Shown here one piece after another: positions 27,884 through 38,115 of a DNA stretch of 64,000 bases (within the stretch, counting starts at the first letter, position 1; every line of letters starts with the position of its first letter). This DNA comes from Candidatus Zhuqueibacterota bacterium (GTDB lineage: Bacteria > Zhuqueibacterota > Zhuqueibacteria > Oceanimicrobiales > Oceanimicrobiaceae): assembly GCA_029261995.1 (NCBI GenBank), contig JAJDAF010000041.1, positions 45,902 through 109,901 on the forward strand, in the 5' to 3' direction. The position numbers and the translations under genes were made by a program. The notes beneath the pieces are model-generated. The model worked only from the letters and a program-made list of their open reading frames with translations. It was not told the origin of the DNA and made no database searches.

Positions 27884-29095
27884 CTAGCCGGCCGCGAGTT
27901 TTAGCAGCAAAGCACACAACAACCCGGCGTAGTTCCCCAGCAAATATCCCATGACTCCCATGAGCAGTCCAACTGGCGCCATCGATTCATAGTAAGCCGC
28001 TGCAACGATCGGGGCGCTCGCCGCCCCGCCGATATTTGCCTGGCTGCCAATCGCAACCAGGAAAAGTGGCGCTTTTATCAGCCGGGCGACCATGAATAGA
28101 AACGCGACATGGATGACGATCCAAATCAAGCCAACCAAGAGGAGTTCCGGCGCTGCCAGAATGCCGCGCAAATCGGCTTTGGCGCCAATCGAGGTTAGAA
28201 ACAGATACAGCGCGGCGTAGCCCAGCTTGGAAGCCCCGCCGGTCTCGATATTCCGTAGACGGGTAAACGAGAGCAGAATACCGAAAGTCGAAAGGAAGAT
28301 CACCATCCAGGTAAATCCCGTGAAGATGGCCGCCAAGCTCGGCATGGAAGTCGCCAGAAAATCGCTACTCCACTCGTGAAAACCGTAGCCGAGTTCACGG
28401 CAGAAAACCGCTCCGACAAATCCGACAGCGATGATCGTGCAGGCGTTCGCAGTCGTCATCGGTTTGACTTCGCTCTCTTCGAAGTCGCTCAGGCGCTGAT
28501 TGATGTCCTCAAGCACCGCGGTGCTGGCGCCATTCCATTTGTCGATGACGCGCTGGTAATTGGCGAGAACCAGCAATATCCCGGTCCACGAATATCCGAC
28601 AGCCGTGTCAACGATGATGATGGGGCCAATCATGCTGTCTGTCGCGCCGACCGACTCCTTTATGGCGGCGAAATTTGCGCCACCACCAATCCAACTCCCG
28701 GAAAGTGCGGCAAGCGCCTTCCACGAATCGGGCGGAAGCCATTCCGCCATGACAAGATAGGCTATCGGCCCGCCGACAACCACACCCAGCGTACCGACAA
28801 CCATCAGCAGCAGCGCCTTTGGGCCAATTCTGAGAATCGTCGGGATATCGGCGGTGACCATGAGCAGAAAAAGGCTGAAGGGCAACAAATAGTCTCGCAT
28901 CCAGTCATACACTGGCGAGGCTGCGGGCAGCAAACCAAATGTCGTGGCAAATGTCGGGATGTAGTAAACAAACACCACCGATGGAATGACGCTGAACAGA
29001 CGCCGACCCCAACCTGTTGTGCCTGACAAAAATACGACAGCGCAGACAGCGGAGCAAAAGGCAAGAATGGCCATGGGTTCCTGCAGAAACGGCAT
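27884..29095 (-). CDS. DUF819 family membrane protein
   Basis: A 403-residue polytopic protein with about ten membrane segments. The DUF819 (YjcL-like) core is visible as 'SGSWIGGGANFAAIKESVGA' and 'GYSWTGILLVLANYQ', with a second inverted half containing 'GSQANIGGAASAPIVAAAYY'. This repeat of Gly-rich discontinuous helices resembles anion or keto-acid transporters, but no substrate is known for the family. The ATG at 29095 has GGAG 8 bases upstream; the longer frame is not supported. Confidence 0.88.
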   Translation of the reverse strand: MPFLQEPMAILAFCSAVCAVVFLSGTTGWGRRLFSVIPSVVFVYYIPTFATTFGLLPAASPVYDWMRDYLLPFSLFLLMVTADIPTILRIGPKALLLMVVGTLGVVVGGPIAYLVMAEWLPPDSWKALAALSGSWIGGGANFAAIKESVGATDSMIGPIIIVDTAVGYSWTGILLVLANYQRVIDKWNGASTAVLEDINQRLSDFEESEVKPMTTANACTIIAVGFVGAVFCRELGYGFHEWSSDFLATSMPSLAAIFTGFTWMVIFLSTFGILLSFTRLRNIETGGASKLGYAALYLFLTSIGAKADLRGILAAPELLLVGLIWIVIHVAFLFMVARLIKAPLFLVAIGSQANIGGAASAPIVAAAYYESMAPVGLLMGVMGYLLGNYAGLLCALLLKLAAG

Positions 29096-29317
29096 GAAAG
29101 AATCTCCGGTTATTCGTGGCTCGGTGGGATAGAAAGAATGATAATAAGAAACACCGCCGCCAATGTCAACGGATTCCCCATGTGACCAAAACTTAAGGAG
29201 TTTGTGCTTGCTTTTTTGGTAAATGCTGGATATTTTCAGTCTGCAAATTTCGCGGGCACGGCATCCGCATCGGAGCTGTGCCATTTTTCGCACTTTGAAG
29301 TGAAAGTCAACCTTAGC

Positions 29318-29806
29318 ATGAGTGATCTGATTCGAAGATTTTTTGGAGTTCCGGCGCCTGCCGGCGAAGAACAGGAGCGGGAGAGCCCCGTGCGCGACGT
29401 CCGGGTGGCCGCATGCGCTTTGTTCCTGGAAATGGCAAACATCGATGGTGAGTTCAGCGAAAAGGAACGCGCCAAATTCTTTTCAATTATCAAGAAGGAG
29501 TATGACCTTTCGTCCGAGGTTGCCGACCAGCTTTTCGAAGAAGCAGCGGCAGAATTGCGCAGCAGCCTCGATCTGTGGAAATTCACAAACCTGGTGAACG
29601 AAAACTACACCGACGCTGAAAAAATAAAAGTCATCGAGCTGCTATGGAAAATCATTTTCGCCGATGGCAAACTCGATATGCATGAAGATTACCTGGTCCA
29701 CAAACTGGCCACGCTTCTCAACATTGAACACCGCCAACTGATCACGGCCAAGCTCGAGGTGCTCAGCGAGATTGCGTCGCCGCACGACGAAGCAGCGGAC
29801 GGATAG
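29318..29806 (+). CDS. TerB-like (DjlA N-terminal-like) helical protein
   Basis: A 162-residue soluble protein of the TerB family, an all-helical fold with two similar halves. Each half has an acidic metal-binding-like segment: 'ANIDGEFSEKER' near residues 44-55 and 'FADGKLDMHEDYL' near 117-129. Although named for tellurite resistance, family members mostly serve unknown envelope- or stress-linked roles, and no other ter gene is nearby. The start at 29318 (MSDLIRRFFG) is chosen as the beginning of the conserved domain. Confidence 0.85.
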   Translation: MSDLIRRFFGVPAPAGEEQERESPVRDVRVAACALFLEMANIDGEFSEKERAKFFSIIKKEYDLSSEVADQLFEEAAAELRSSLDLWKFTNLVNENYTDAEKIKVIELLWKIIFADGKLDMHEDYLVHKLATLLNIEHRQLITAKLEVLSEIASPHDEAADG

Positions 29807-29922
29807 CCTCGCCCCCAGCCATTGCCCTGCTCGGCAGCTTGACTTTTCACCATAAATGCCCTACCTTTCTCACCACTTCTACCAAAACGCATCGATTCCA
29901 CTTTATCGAGAAAGGAGCCTGG

Positions 29923-31221
29923 GTGAGGACTACCACGACGTACGACCGCCGCGCCATTTTTGGCTGGGCCATGTTTGACTTCGCAAATTCATCTTTCTCC
30001 TCTCTTGTTTTGACCTTTGTTTTCTCAACCTATTTTACCAAATCCATTGCCCCAACCGAGATCGAGGGCACAGCCCTGTGGTCGCGAGCACTGGCGGTTT
30101 CGGGTGTGACGGTCGCGCTTTTGTCTCCCTTCGTCGGCGCTCTTGCCGATCGCGGCGGCTTGAGAAAACAGATCTTGTTTGGTCTCACCGTGATGACCGT
30201 TCTCGGCACGGCGTCTCTCTTCACCGCGGTGCCTGGGGCAGTCATGCAGGCGCTGGTTCTGTTCGTCATCGCGAACATGGGAATGGAAATGGGGATGGTG
30301 TTTTATAATTCATTTCTGCCAGATATTGCACCTCCGGACAGAATCGGTAGAATTTCCGGCTACGGCTGGTCCTTCGGCTATGTGGGCGGCTTGTTGGCCA
30401 TGGTTATTGCCATGCAGGGTTTCGTGACGACCGACACACCGCTTTTCGGCTTCGTCAAAGAAAATGGCGAGAATATTCGGGCCACCAACCTCCTGGTCGC
30501 AGCCTGGATAGCTGTGTTCAGCATACCTTTATTTTTGTGGGTCAGGGACAAAAAAGTCGCGAACCGACCCGCGATCGGCGTCCTGCTCAAATCCACGGTG
30601 CAGCAACTGCAAGTTACCTTCCACGAGATTAGAAAATACCGCCAGATCGCGCGTCTGCTGTTGGCACGCATCTTTTACAACGATGCCATCCTGACCATCT
30701 TTTCGTTCGGAGGAATTTACGCAGCAGGTACCTTTGATTTCACGTTTGACCAAATCTTGGTTTTTGGCATCGTCTTGAATGTCGCCGCAGGCTTTGGCGC
30801 TTTTGCGCTTGGCTTTCTAGATGACAAGCTGGGTGGCAAAATGACGATCCAGATCACCAATTGCGGTTTCATTGTAGCCACGCTGATTGCCGTGTTTGCG
30901 CCGAATCAGACCTGGTTTTGGGTAGCTGGAATCATGGTAGGGCTTTTATCGGGGCCAAATCAGGCCGCGAGTCGCTCACTCATGGGCCGGTTTGTGCCAG
31001 AGGATAAGGAGAGTGAATTTTTTGGTTTTTACGCTCTATCCGGCAAAGCGACTGCGTTTGTGGGGCCTCTTTTGCTCGGCATCCTCACCAAGGCGTTCGA
31101 TTCCCAGCGTGTCGGGATCAGCGTGGTGGTGGTGCTGTTCGCGGTTGGTGGCCTGCTTCTCAAGAGGGTCAACGAAACGGAAGGCAAAGCCCTGGCGGGG
31201 CGCGTTGAGCGTAAAGCGTAA
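29923..31221 (+). CDS. MFS transporter of the UMF1 (Atg22-like) family
   Basis: A 432-residue protein with twelve membrane segments. The UMF1 signature is visible at the N-terminus ('GWAMFDFANSSFSSLVLTFVF'), followed by 'GALADRGGLRKQ' between helices 2 and 3 and 'LLSGPNQAASRSLMGRFVPEDKESEFFGFY' type sequence in the second half. The best start is the GTG at 29923, with AGGAG 5 bases upstream; the preceding 28 codons do not resemble the family. Members are linked to yeast vacuolar amino-acid efflux Atg22, but bacterial substrates are unknown. It converges on the large kinase gene with 22 bases between stops. Confidence 0.9.
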   Translation: MRTTTTYDRRAIFGWAMFDFANSSFSSLVLTFVFSTYFTKSIAPTEIEGTALWSRALAVSGVTVALLSPFVGALADRGGLRKQILFGLTVMTVLGTASLFTAVPGAVMQALVLFVIANMGMEMGMVFYNSFLPDIAPPDRIGRISGYGWSFGYVGGLLAMVIAMQGFVTTDTPLFGFVKENGENIRATNLLVAAWIAVFSIPLFLWVRDKKVANRPAIGVLLKSTVQQLQVTFHEIRKYRQIARLLLARIFYNDAILTIFSFGGIYAAGTFDFTFDQILVFGIVLNVAAGFGAFALGFLDDKLGGKMTIQITNCGFIVATLIAVFAPNQTWFWVAGIMVGLLSGPNQAASRSLMGRFVPEDKESEFFGFYALSGKATAFVGPLLLGILTKAFDSQRVGISVVVVLFAVGGLLLKRVNETEGKALAGRVERKA

Positions 31222-31271
31222 AGCGTCGAGCGGGTTGTACGCCCTACACTCCACACTCCACGCTCAACGCG
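31201..31271. repeat. Inverted repeat spanning the ends of two convergent genes
   Basis: CGCGTTGAGCGT at 31201-31212 is matched by its exact complement at 31260-31271. The arms lie inside the last codons of the UMF1 and large kinase genes, with short direct repeats (GTAAAGC twice, then ACTCCAC twice) between them. A related string occurs at 59732-59765. This looks like an interspersed repeat that also may serve as a bidirectional terminator. Confidence 0.6.
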
Positions 31272-34200
31272 CCTTCTGCAAGCTGTTTTGCAACCATCTT
31301 ACAAAGTTGCTGTTTCCGTACTGGTTTGGCCAGATAATCCGAACACCCAGCCTGCAGGCATTTCTTGATTTGTTCAGGGCCGCGGTGTGCTGTCAGGGCC
31401 ACGATAGGAACCGTCAGCCCCTGTTTGCGGAGCGCTGAAGCCGCAGTGTAGCCATCCATGACGGGCATTTCCATATCCATCAGAACCAGGGCAAAAGAGC
31501 GTTCGCGAAGAAGATCGACGGCCTCCTGTCCGTTTTGAGCCGTGACCAATCTGAAATCACCATGCCGCCGCAACTGATTGAGCAGGAGATTCCGATTGTC
31601 GGCGGAATCATCAACGATAAGCAGCGCCGGCCTGCTGTCGATGTGCCTGTCAATCATTTCTAACAGAGGTATTTTCTTGACGGGCTTGGTGATGTAGTCA
31701 TCCATGTCGTTCTGCAGGCATTTTTCGCGGTAGCCCTGAATCGCATGCGCGGTCAAAGCAATGATAGGTATGCGCTCCAGATTCTGTTCACGCTGCCAGA
31801 TGCGGATGTTGCGTGTCGCCTCGAAGCCGTCCATGACCGGCATATAGATGTCCATCAACACCAGGTCGTAGCAATGTCGCCGCGCCGCCTCGGTGGCTTC
31901 TACTCCATTCCCCGCAACCTCAACTTTGAACCCGGCTTTCTCCAGAATGCGCAAAGCCAGCACCTGATTGTCAGCATTGTCCTCTACCAGTAGAATATGT
32001 TGGCCCGCCCCGCTTAGCCCAAGATCTCTTGAATCCACGACTCTGACACGTTCCGGTGTATCGTCCGTGAGTTGCAGACTGCGAAGCAAGGTTCGTTTCA
32101 ACTGCGACTGTTTCACGGGTTTCGGGATGAGTTCGGCAAACCCCAGATCGGCTTTCAATCTGGCGTTGAGGTGTCTGAGGCGTGTCATCATGACGATTCT
32201 GATGCGGTCAAATTTGGGGGAGTCTGCCAATTTACGCGCCAAATCCGCACCGCTCATTCCCGGCAAATCTTTATCGATGATTGCGACGCAGACATCCTCT
32301 TCAGTCTCATCGAGAAGTGTGAGTGCATTGGGGCCATCTCCGGCCAACATAACCTGGCATGAGAATGCCTCCAGGGTCCTGCGGAGATACTCTCTGCTGG
32401 TTTTGTTGCCGTCCACAACCAGCACGGCCCGGTCACACAGGTAGGCTATCTCGGCCAAGTCGGCGTCAGCTTGGTGCACGGCGGGCAGGTTGAGTGAGAA
32501 CATGAATGTACTTCCTTCTCCCTCCGTGCTTTCGACCCACAACTTGCCGCCCATCATGTTGACCAGCGACTTCGAGATATTGAGGCCCAGACCCGTGCCG
32601 CCAAACTTGCGCGTAGTTGAAGTATCCTCCTGGGAGAATTTCTCGAAGATTTTCTGAATATTTTCGGAGGAAATGCCCGTGCCGGTATCGGACACTTTGA
32701 ACAGCAGGTCGATTGACTCTGGCGCGTCAACTGATTGTGTGTTTTCTGCCAATTCGACGGCCAGGGAGACCTCCCCGCTTTCTGTAAATTTGATGGCATT
32801 ACCAACGAGATTAACCAGGATTTGGCGCAAGCGAGTCGGATCTCCGACAACGGTCAGCGGCAGGCAAGGGTCAACAAAGCACAGAAGATCAAGGCCCTTG
32901 TTTTCTGCGCGAGAGCCAAAAATCTCGGCCACACCCTCCACGATCGCGTGCAATTTGAACTCGACAGACTCAATCTCCATCTGGCCCGCTTCGATTTTCG
33001 AAAAATCCAGGATATCATTGATTAGGCTCAGTAGACCTTCCGAGGCGGATTGCACCACGCTCAAGTAGCCGCTCTGCTCCGAGTTGAGCCCGGTTTCGAG
33101 CACGAGTTCCGTCATGCCAATAATGGCATTGAGCGGCGTGCGAATTTCATGGCTCATGTTGGCCAGAAAGTCACTCTTTGCAACGCTGGCGGCCTCTGCC
33201 CGGAGTGCCATTTCCTTAGCCAGTGCAATGGCTTTTTGCAGATCGCTGTTGGTCTTTCTCAGTTGGCTATTCGCCGACTCCGCGGCATCCTTCGCGCTGC
33301 TCAACTCCAGCTCGTTCTTCTGACGCTCGGTGACATCACGAACTATCGAAATCCAGGCCTGGCGACCCTGGTACTCTATTTCTTCGGTAAGGATATCAAC
33401 GCTAAAGCGCCTGCCCGTTTTGGTTACATGAGAATAAGAACTCGGGGTATCGACGCTGCGGGTATCGAGGTTGCGTTTGGCGTACTCGCGGTCATCAGAT
33501 GGGTGAAGATCGAGTGGCGTCATCCCGGTAAACTCATCGCGACTGTAGCCGTAGACCCTGACCGTAGCCTCGTTGCAGTCCAAGAACCTTTTCGACTCCT
33601 TATCAAAAATCATGATCGGGTCGGCAATATAGTTGAAGAGGGTGCGATATTTGTTTTCACTCTCCTTGAGGATTGCTTCGTTAGTCTTGATTTGCTTGAG
33701 GCTTTTCTTGAGCTGTGAGTTTGCTGCATTCAATTGCTTGTCGTTTTCCAGGAGCTGCAGGTTCAGCGCCTTGAGGTTTTCTTCGGCTTGCTTCCTCTCC
33801 GTTATGTCCGTGATGCTGCCACGAACGAGATTCTTACCTGCTGCCGGGAGCCGCACCAACCTGATTTCGCAGGGAATCTCGTCGCCGTTCGCATGGCAAT
33901 GTACCCAATCGAACACGGGTGTGTCCCCCCTAACCGCCAGCGAAATGTAGTGTTGCGCTCTTTCGGCGGATGAAGAACCGTCCGGTTGCGTTGGAGGACT
34001 AAATTCGATTGGGGACAGCTTCTTGAATTCCTCAGGGGTGTGACCAAACAGCTTTACCGCATTTTCGTTGACTTCTACAATGTACCCACTCTCGGGATCT
34101 AGAACGATGAGCGCTTCAGGTGCGTTCTCAACCAAAATCCGGAGGCGAGTCTCGCTTTCGCGTAGAGCGGCTTCCGCCTGTTTGCGTTCGGTAATGTCAC

Positions 34201-37200
34201 GGTAGATGCCATAGACGGCGACGAATCCGCCATCGAATTGAATCGGAGCGCTCATGAGCGAAACATGGACCAACTCACCGTCTTTCCTCCGGCGAACCGT
34301 CTCGATGTTGAGATGGCTTTCGGGATCCAGTTGCTGGCAATCGCTCTCCGGTTCATCGAGACCACCAGGGCGTATCAGGTCATCGATAGGCTGTCCCATC
34401 AGTTCGTCGAAGGAGAATCCAAACAGTTTGGTGAATTCTGAATTGGCCTGCAAGACACGTCCTTCGGTATCCAGCAATACAACTCCCTCTGGTGAGTTCT
34501 CGAACAACTGCTCGAAATAGGCTTTCTGAATCCGCACCTGGCGTTCGGCGCGTGCACGCTGCTGCTGTGCGAAAGCATCGTTGAAAAGAATCCTGAGATG
34601 ATCCGCGATTTCCTTCAAGGTGGTGATTTCGTGGTCTGACCAGGAATGTGGGGTCGAAGAGTTGAAGCTGACCACTCCGATGAGTTCATCGTCATGAAAA
34701 ACTGGCACACCGAGCACGGCTTGTGTGTCCGCGCCGCACAATTCACGGATGAAATCTCTTTCGCAATCGTCATTCATCACATTTCGAACCACCATTGGCC
34801 GAGCCTTGCGCAATGACTCCAGATATTGCGGCGCGCCTTTCAAGTGCACCGAAACTTCCGCTTGCGATGGTATCGCGGCCGGGCCAGTGGTGTGCAGCGC
34901 ACTGAGATAGCCTTCTTTGTCTATCGTCGAGTAAGCCGGCTGGTAGTCCGGGAAATAACAATGGGTGAGATTTAGAGCCTCCTCAATAATCTCGGTCGCT
35001 GACATGCCGGTGCGGATTCCCGCCGCAATCGAATTCATCAATTCCAGGCGGGTCTGGCTTTCAACAAGAGCCTGTTCGGTTCTTTTGATGTGGGTCACAT
35101 CTGTGTCAACGACGATCCAATTCTTTAGATTTCCGAGCGCGTCGAACGTGGGGGTCATGGTGGTTGAGACCCAATACTGTTGGCCGTCCTTGGTGATATT
35201 AGCGGCTTCATAAACCGCAGATTTTCGATTGGTCACGCAGTCGTCCACCATCTCCAGAATGTTTGGTTTCGTACTCAGTTCGACAATTGTCGCGCCTTTG
35301 AGCGCTTTGATCTCTTCCAGGCTGAAGCCGCTCAAGCGCGTGAATCCGGAGTTGACCCACTCGATCTCCCCAGTCGCGTTGGCGATGACAACGGCGTTCT
35401 CGGTTTCGCTGGCGACCAAAGAGAGCTTTTTCATTTCCGCAGCGGTCTGTTCGACTTTGTGCTTCTCGGCTCGGAGTTCGGCCGTGCGTTTTTCGACGAT
35501 TTTCGCGAGCTGTCGCCGTTGCTCCTGCAAAGCTCTGGTCCGGTAACGGACGAGGCCATAAATCGCGAGCCCGAACAAGACGACAACGAGTAACCTGAAC
35601 CACCAGGTTTGCCAGAAAGGCGGCGCAATCTCAAACACAAAAACCGCGGCCTCAGCCGGCCAGGAGTCGGCTTGGTTGGTCGCCATGACCTTGAATTCAT
35701 AGTCGCCGGCAGGCAAATTGGGGTAAGTTACACATCGTTCGCTGGTGGCAGGTGACCAGTTCTGGTCAAGACCATCAAGCTTGTAGCGGTAACGCACCTT
35801 CATTGGTGTGGAAAGGTCCGCACCAATGAAATTGAACGTGAGATGGTTTTGCGCGTAGGCCAGTCTTGGCTTTACCTGCAAATGGGAATCACTTGCCGAC
35901 GACTCAAACTGCTCGGCGCTTCCAATGTCATCAGCAAACACGTTGACGCCAGTGATGTAGGTGGGAATGGGGCGCGGAGTGCGAGCCTCTTTTTCAGGTG
36001 AGAACATGGACGCGCCGGCCAGGCTGCCGAACCAGAGCTGACCCTTTCGATCCAGGTAACCGGCGTTTTGATTGCATTCGACGCCGACAAATCCCTCGTC
36101 CCTGCCAAAATGAGTGAGATTCAGCTCACCAGTAAGATTGAATCGCCGCACGTCAAGTCGGTCGATGCCATGATCCGTGCCTGCCCAGAGATTCTGAGCG
36201 GCATCAAACACCAGAAAGACGATTTCATTGTTAACCAATCCATCGACTGTGCTGACAGAACGAACCCGTGCTTCGCTGCCAGCAGCGGCTGGCGTGTAGC
36301 GCGCCAAGCCATTGCCGAGCGTTCCTACCCAGATGTTGCCGTCATTATCAAGAGCAAGCGAAAGGGCAAACCGCAAATCGACGGAATCGGCGGGGGGAAT
36401 CATTTTGAAAGCCGTCCCGTCGTAGACAGTCAGGCCGGCAGGAGTGGCCAGCCACAGTTGGTGATTTCGATCTTCCAGAATCGCGTTAATTCGATTCGAG
36501 CCGATGCCATCCATTGCGGTGAACTGAGACCACTTACCTTTCTTGTGCCGAAACAGGCCGTGTGTCAATGTGGCCACCCAGACAGTCGAGTCCGGCAAGA
36601 TAAGAATGTCGAGAATGGGACCAGACGGTGCATTCCCATCTGCCGGCGGCGCAAACTCACGGCCATCATAAATGCTGAGGCCGGCTTCGGTGCCAAGCCA
36701 GACTCGCTCAGTCTTATCGACTGCAATAGAGTAAACCTCGTCGAAGGCGATGCCCTCTGCACTGGAATAGTTGACAAGAGTCTGACCATCAAATCTGTAG
36801 GCGCCGCCGCCGGCCGTACCAAACCACATGTTAGCGCTGGAATCCTCAGCGAAAGACATGACCAGTTGGTTCGCCAACCCGGTACGCTCGTTGAAGTGCA
36901 GCCACGCATCTTCATGAAATTGGATGAGCCCGTCACCGTCGGAGCCAACCCAGATGTTGTCCTGCGCATCCGCATGGACGGCCCAGAATCTCGGTGTGGC
37001 CAAACCCTCGCCAGCCTGAAAAGTAGAGAATTGCTGACCATCAAATCTCACGATACGTTCGGCGGTCGCCAGCCAGATATTGCCGGTTTGATCATGAGAA
37101 ATAGCGTTGACGCGCTCGGTTGGGGCTCCGCTTTCCGGGGTGAACCAGTTGAGGCCGGAGCTATCGCAACTAGCAATCCCGGATGATGTTGCAAACCAGA

Positions 37201-37864
37201 CGGTACCGCCGTCAGCAAGGTCCATCGCATGGATAGATGATGCACTCAACGTGCTGTCCAGACTCAACGGTACAAAACGGCGATCATCGAATTGAAATAC
37301 ACCCCGCGCAGTGCCGAACCAGAGCAGACCATCTATTCCCTCAACAATGGCATTGACCGTGTCATTGTGCAAACCAGCGGCCATACCGTAATTTTTGACG
37401 GCCCCTCCCTGGTAACAGCTAGCACCGGATGTGGTGCCAAACCAGATCCTATTCTGAGTATCACGCGCCACCGCGCTGACGGATTCGCTAATCAAACCAT
37501 CCGACCTTCCAAGCGAGGTGAAGGTAGTGCCATCGTATCTGAACGCACCCCTGCTCTCACTCCCCATCCAGATATCACCATTCTCCGCCTCTGCAAAAGC
37601 CACAACCCGACCCAGGCTGCGCCCGCCGCCTTCGGTAAAATTCTGAAAACTGTGGCCATCAAATCGACTGACGCCTCCCTTTGTTCCAATCCATAGAAAG
37701 CCACGACTATCTTGAAAAATGGCAACGGCCTGTGATTGAACCAAACCATCTTGAACATTGAATTGGGTAAAACGGTGCTCCTGGGCCACGGCATGGCGCC
37801 AACCTGTGAGCGCAACAGAGGCCAGCACGAGAATCAGGGAGGCTGTTTGAGTTCCGCGGTTCAT
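31244..37864 (-). CDS. Giant hybrid sensor histidine kinase (propeller, Y_Y_Y, PAS/GAF, kinase, three receivers)
   Basis: A 2206-residue sensor. After a signal peptide, residues ~30-640 are two-component propeller repeats ('[16 protein letters not shown]' type, about 13). A Y_Y_Y domain (~690-750) and one membrane helix (~752-775) follow. Inside the cell come PAS (~830-940), GAF (~960-1100) and three further PAS domains to ~1520. The HisKA phospho-His is His1572, then HATPase with 'NLVGNAIKF' and '[10 protein letters not shown]'. Three receivers follow (~1810-1930, 1955-2075, 2080-2195). REC2 and REC3 are complete ([22 protein letters not shown]). REC1 has VVDGN instead of the acidic pair, so may be weak. 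The gene overlaps the upstream small ORF by 4 bases. Confidence 0.93.
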   Translation of the reverse strand: MNRGTQTASLILVLASVALTGWRHAVAQEHRFTQFNVQDGLVQSQAVAIFQDSRGFLWIGTKGGVSRFDGHSFQNFTEGGGRSLGRVVAFAEAENGDIWMGSESRGAFRYDGTTFTSLGRSDGLISESVSAVARDTQNRIWFGTTSGASCYQGGAVKNYGMAAGLHNDTVNAIVEGIDGLLWFGTARGVFQFDDRRFVPLSLDSTLSASSIHAMDLADGGTVWFATSSGIASCDSSGLNWFTPESGAPTERVNAISHDQTGNIWLATAERIVRFDGQQFSTFQAGEGLATPRFWAVHADAQDNIWVGSDGDGLIQFHEDAWLHFNERTGLANQLVMSFAEDSSANMWFGTAGGGAYRFDGQTLVNYSSAEGIAFDEVYSIAVDKTERVWLGTEAGLSIYDGREFAPPADGNAPSGPILDILILPDSTVWVATLTHGLFRHKKGKWSQFTAMDGIGSNRINAILEDRNHQLWLATPAGLTVYDGTAFKMIPPADSVDLRFALSLALDNDGNIWVGTLGNGLARYTPAAAGSEARVRSVSTVDGLVNNEIVFLVFDAAQNLWAGTDHGIDRLDVRRFNLTGELNLTHFGRDEGFVGVECNQNAGYLDRKGQLWFGSLAGASMFSPEKEARTPRPIPTYITGVNVFADDIGSAEQFESSASDSHLQVKPRLAYAQNHLTFNFIGADLSTPMKVRYRYKLDGLDQNWSPATSERCVTYPNLPAGDYEFKVMATNQADSWPAEAAVFVFEIAPPFWQTWWFRLLVVVLFGLAIYGLVRYRTRALQEQRRQLAKIVEKRTAELRAEKHKVEQTAAEMKKLSLVASETENAVVIANATGEIEWVNSGFTRLSGFSLEEIKALKGATIVELSTKPNILEMVDDCVTNRKSAVYEAANITKDGQQYWVSTTMTPTFDALGNLKNWIVVDTDVTHIKRTEQALVESQTRLELMNSIAAGIRTGMSATEIIEEALNLTHCYFPDYQPAYSTIDKEGYLSALHTTGPAAIPSQAEVSVHLKGAPQYLESLRKARPMVVRNVMNDDCERDFIRELCGADTQAVLGVPVFHDDELIGVVSFNSSTPHSWSDHEITTLKEIADHLRILFNDAFAQQQRARAERQVRIQKAYFEQLFENSPEGVVLLDTEGRVLQANSEFTKLFGFSFDELMGQPIDDLIRPGGLDEPESDCQQLDPESHLNIETVRRRKDGELVHVSLMSAPIQFDGGFVAVYGIYRDITERKQAEAALRESETRLRILVENAPEALIVLDPESGYIVEVNENAVKLFGHTPEEFKKLSPIEFSPPTQPDGSSSAERAQHYISLAVRGDTPVFDWVHCHANGDEIPCEIRLVRLPAAGKNLVRGSITDITERKQAEENLKALNLQLLENDKQLNAANSQLKKSLKQIKTNEAILKESENKYRTLFNYIADPIMIFDKESKRFLDCNEATVRVYGYSRDEFTGMTPLDLHPSDDREYAKRNLDTRSVDTPSSYSHVTKTGRRFSVDILTEEIEYQGRQAWISIVRDVTERQKNELELSSAKDAAESANSQLRKTNSDLQKAIALAKEMALRAEAASVAKSDFLANMSHEIRTPLNAIIGMTELVLETGLNSEQSGYLSVVQSASEGLLSLINDILDFSKIEAGQMEIESVEFKLHAIVEGVAEIFGSRAENKGLDLLCFVDPCLPLTVVGDPTRLRQILVNLVGNAIKFTESGEVSLAVELAENTQSVDAPESIDLLFKVSDTGTGISSENIQKIFEKFSQEDTSTTRKFGGTGLGLNISKSLVNMMGGKLWVESTEGEGSTFMFSLNLPAVHQADADLAEIAYLCDRAVLVVDGNKTSREYLRRTLEAFSCQVMLAGDGPNALTLLDETEEDVCVAIIDKDLPGMSGADLARKLADSPKFDRIRIVMMTRLRHLNARLKADLGFAELIPKPVKQSQLKRTLLRSLQLTDDTPERVRVVDSRDLGLSGAGQHILLVEDNADNQVLALRILEKAGFKVEVAGNGVEATEAARRHCYDLVLMDIYMPVMDGFEATRNIRIWQREQNLERIPIIALTAHAIQGYREKCLQNDMDDYITKPVKKIPLLEMIDRHIDSRPALLIVDDSADNRNLLLNQLRRHGDFRLVTAQNGQEAVDLLRERSFALVLMDMEMPVMDGYTAASALRKQGLTVPIVALTAHRGPEQIKKCLQAGCSDYLAKPVRKQQLCKMVAKQLAEGALSVECGV

Positions 37865-38115
37865 GACCTTGTGTCGTCCATCTTGCTGCGCTCAGACTTG
37901 ACAGTCCCCCGAGGCGCGACGTACCAACCTGTAGTCGGCATTCCCAGGTCCGTCCGAGTCAAGGAAATCCCGTGCTGAGCGCAACTTGCGGTTGCCGGCC
38001 GGCCGGCGTGAGCAAAGACCACATCGAAATCGTTTCTGGCAACATCGAGCACCAGTTTAGCGGCTGGGCCAAGTTCTCCGCGAGACTTCATCAGCAACCT
38101 CTGTCGAAAAATCAC
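37861..38115 (-). CDS. Small ORF translationally linked between two hybrid kinase genes
   Basis: An 84-codon frame with no recognised family. It begins with GTG at 38115 overlapping the TGA of the 844-residue kinase gene (GTGA), and its own TGA overlaps the ATG of the giant kinase gene (ATGA). Two 4-base overlaps in register are typical of coupled operon genes and unlikely by chance, and about 60 percent of third positions are G or C. Visible sequence is soluble, with '[21 protein letters not shown]' then a Gly/Pro/Thr-rich tail. If real it may be a small adaptor of the relay; it may instead be a translational bridge with no product role. Confidence 0.5.
   Translation of the reverse strand: MIFRQRLLMKSRGELGPAAKLVLDVARNDFDVVFAHAGRPATASCAQHGISLTRTDLGMPTTGWYVAPRGTVKSERSKMDDTRS

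Noticed and set aside
29318..29806. Tellurite-resistance island.
   Set aside because: Only a lone TerB-like gene is present; no terC/D/Z genes are nearby.
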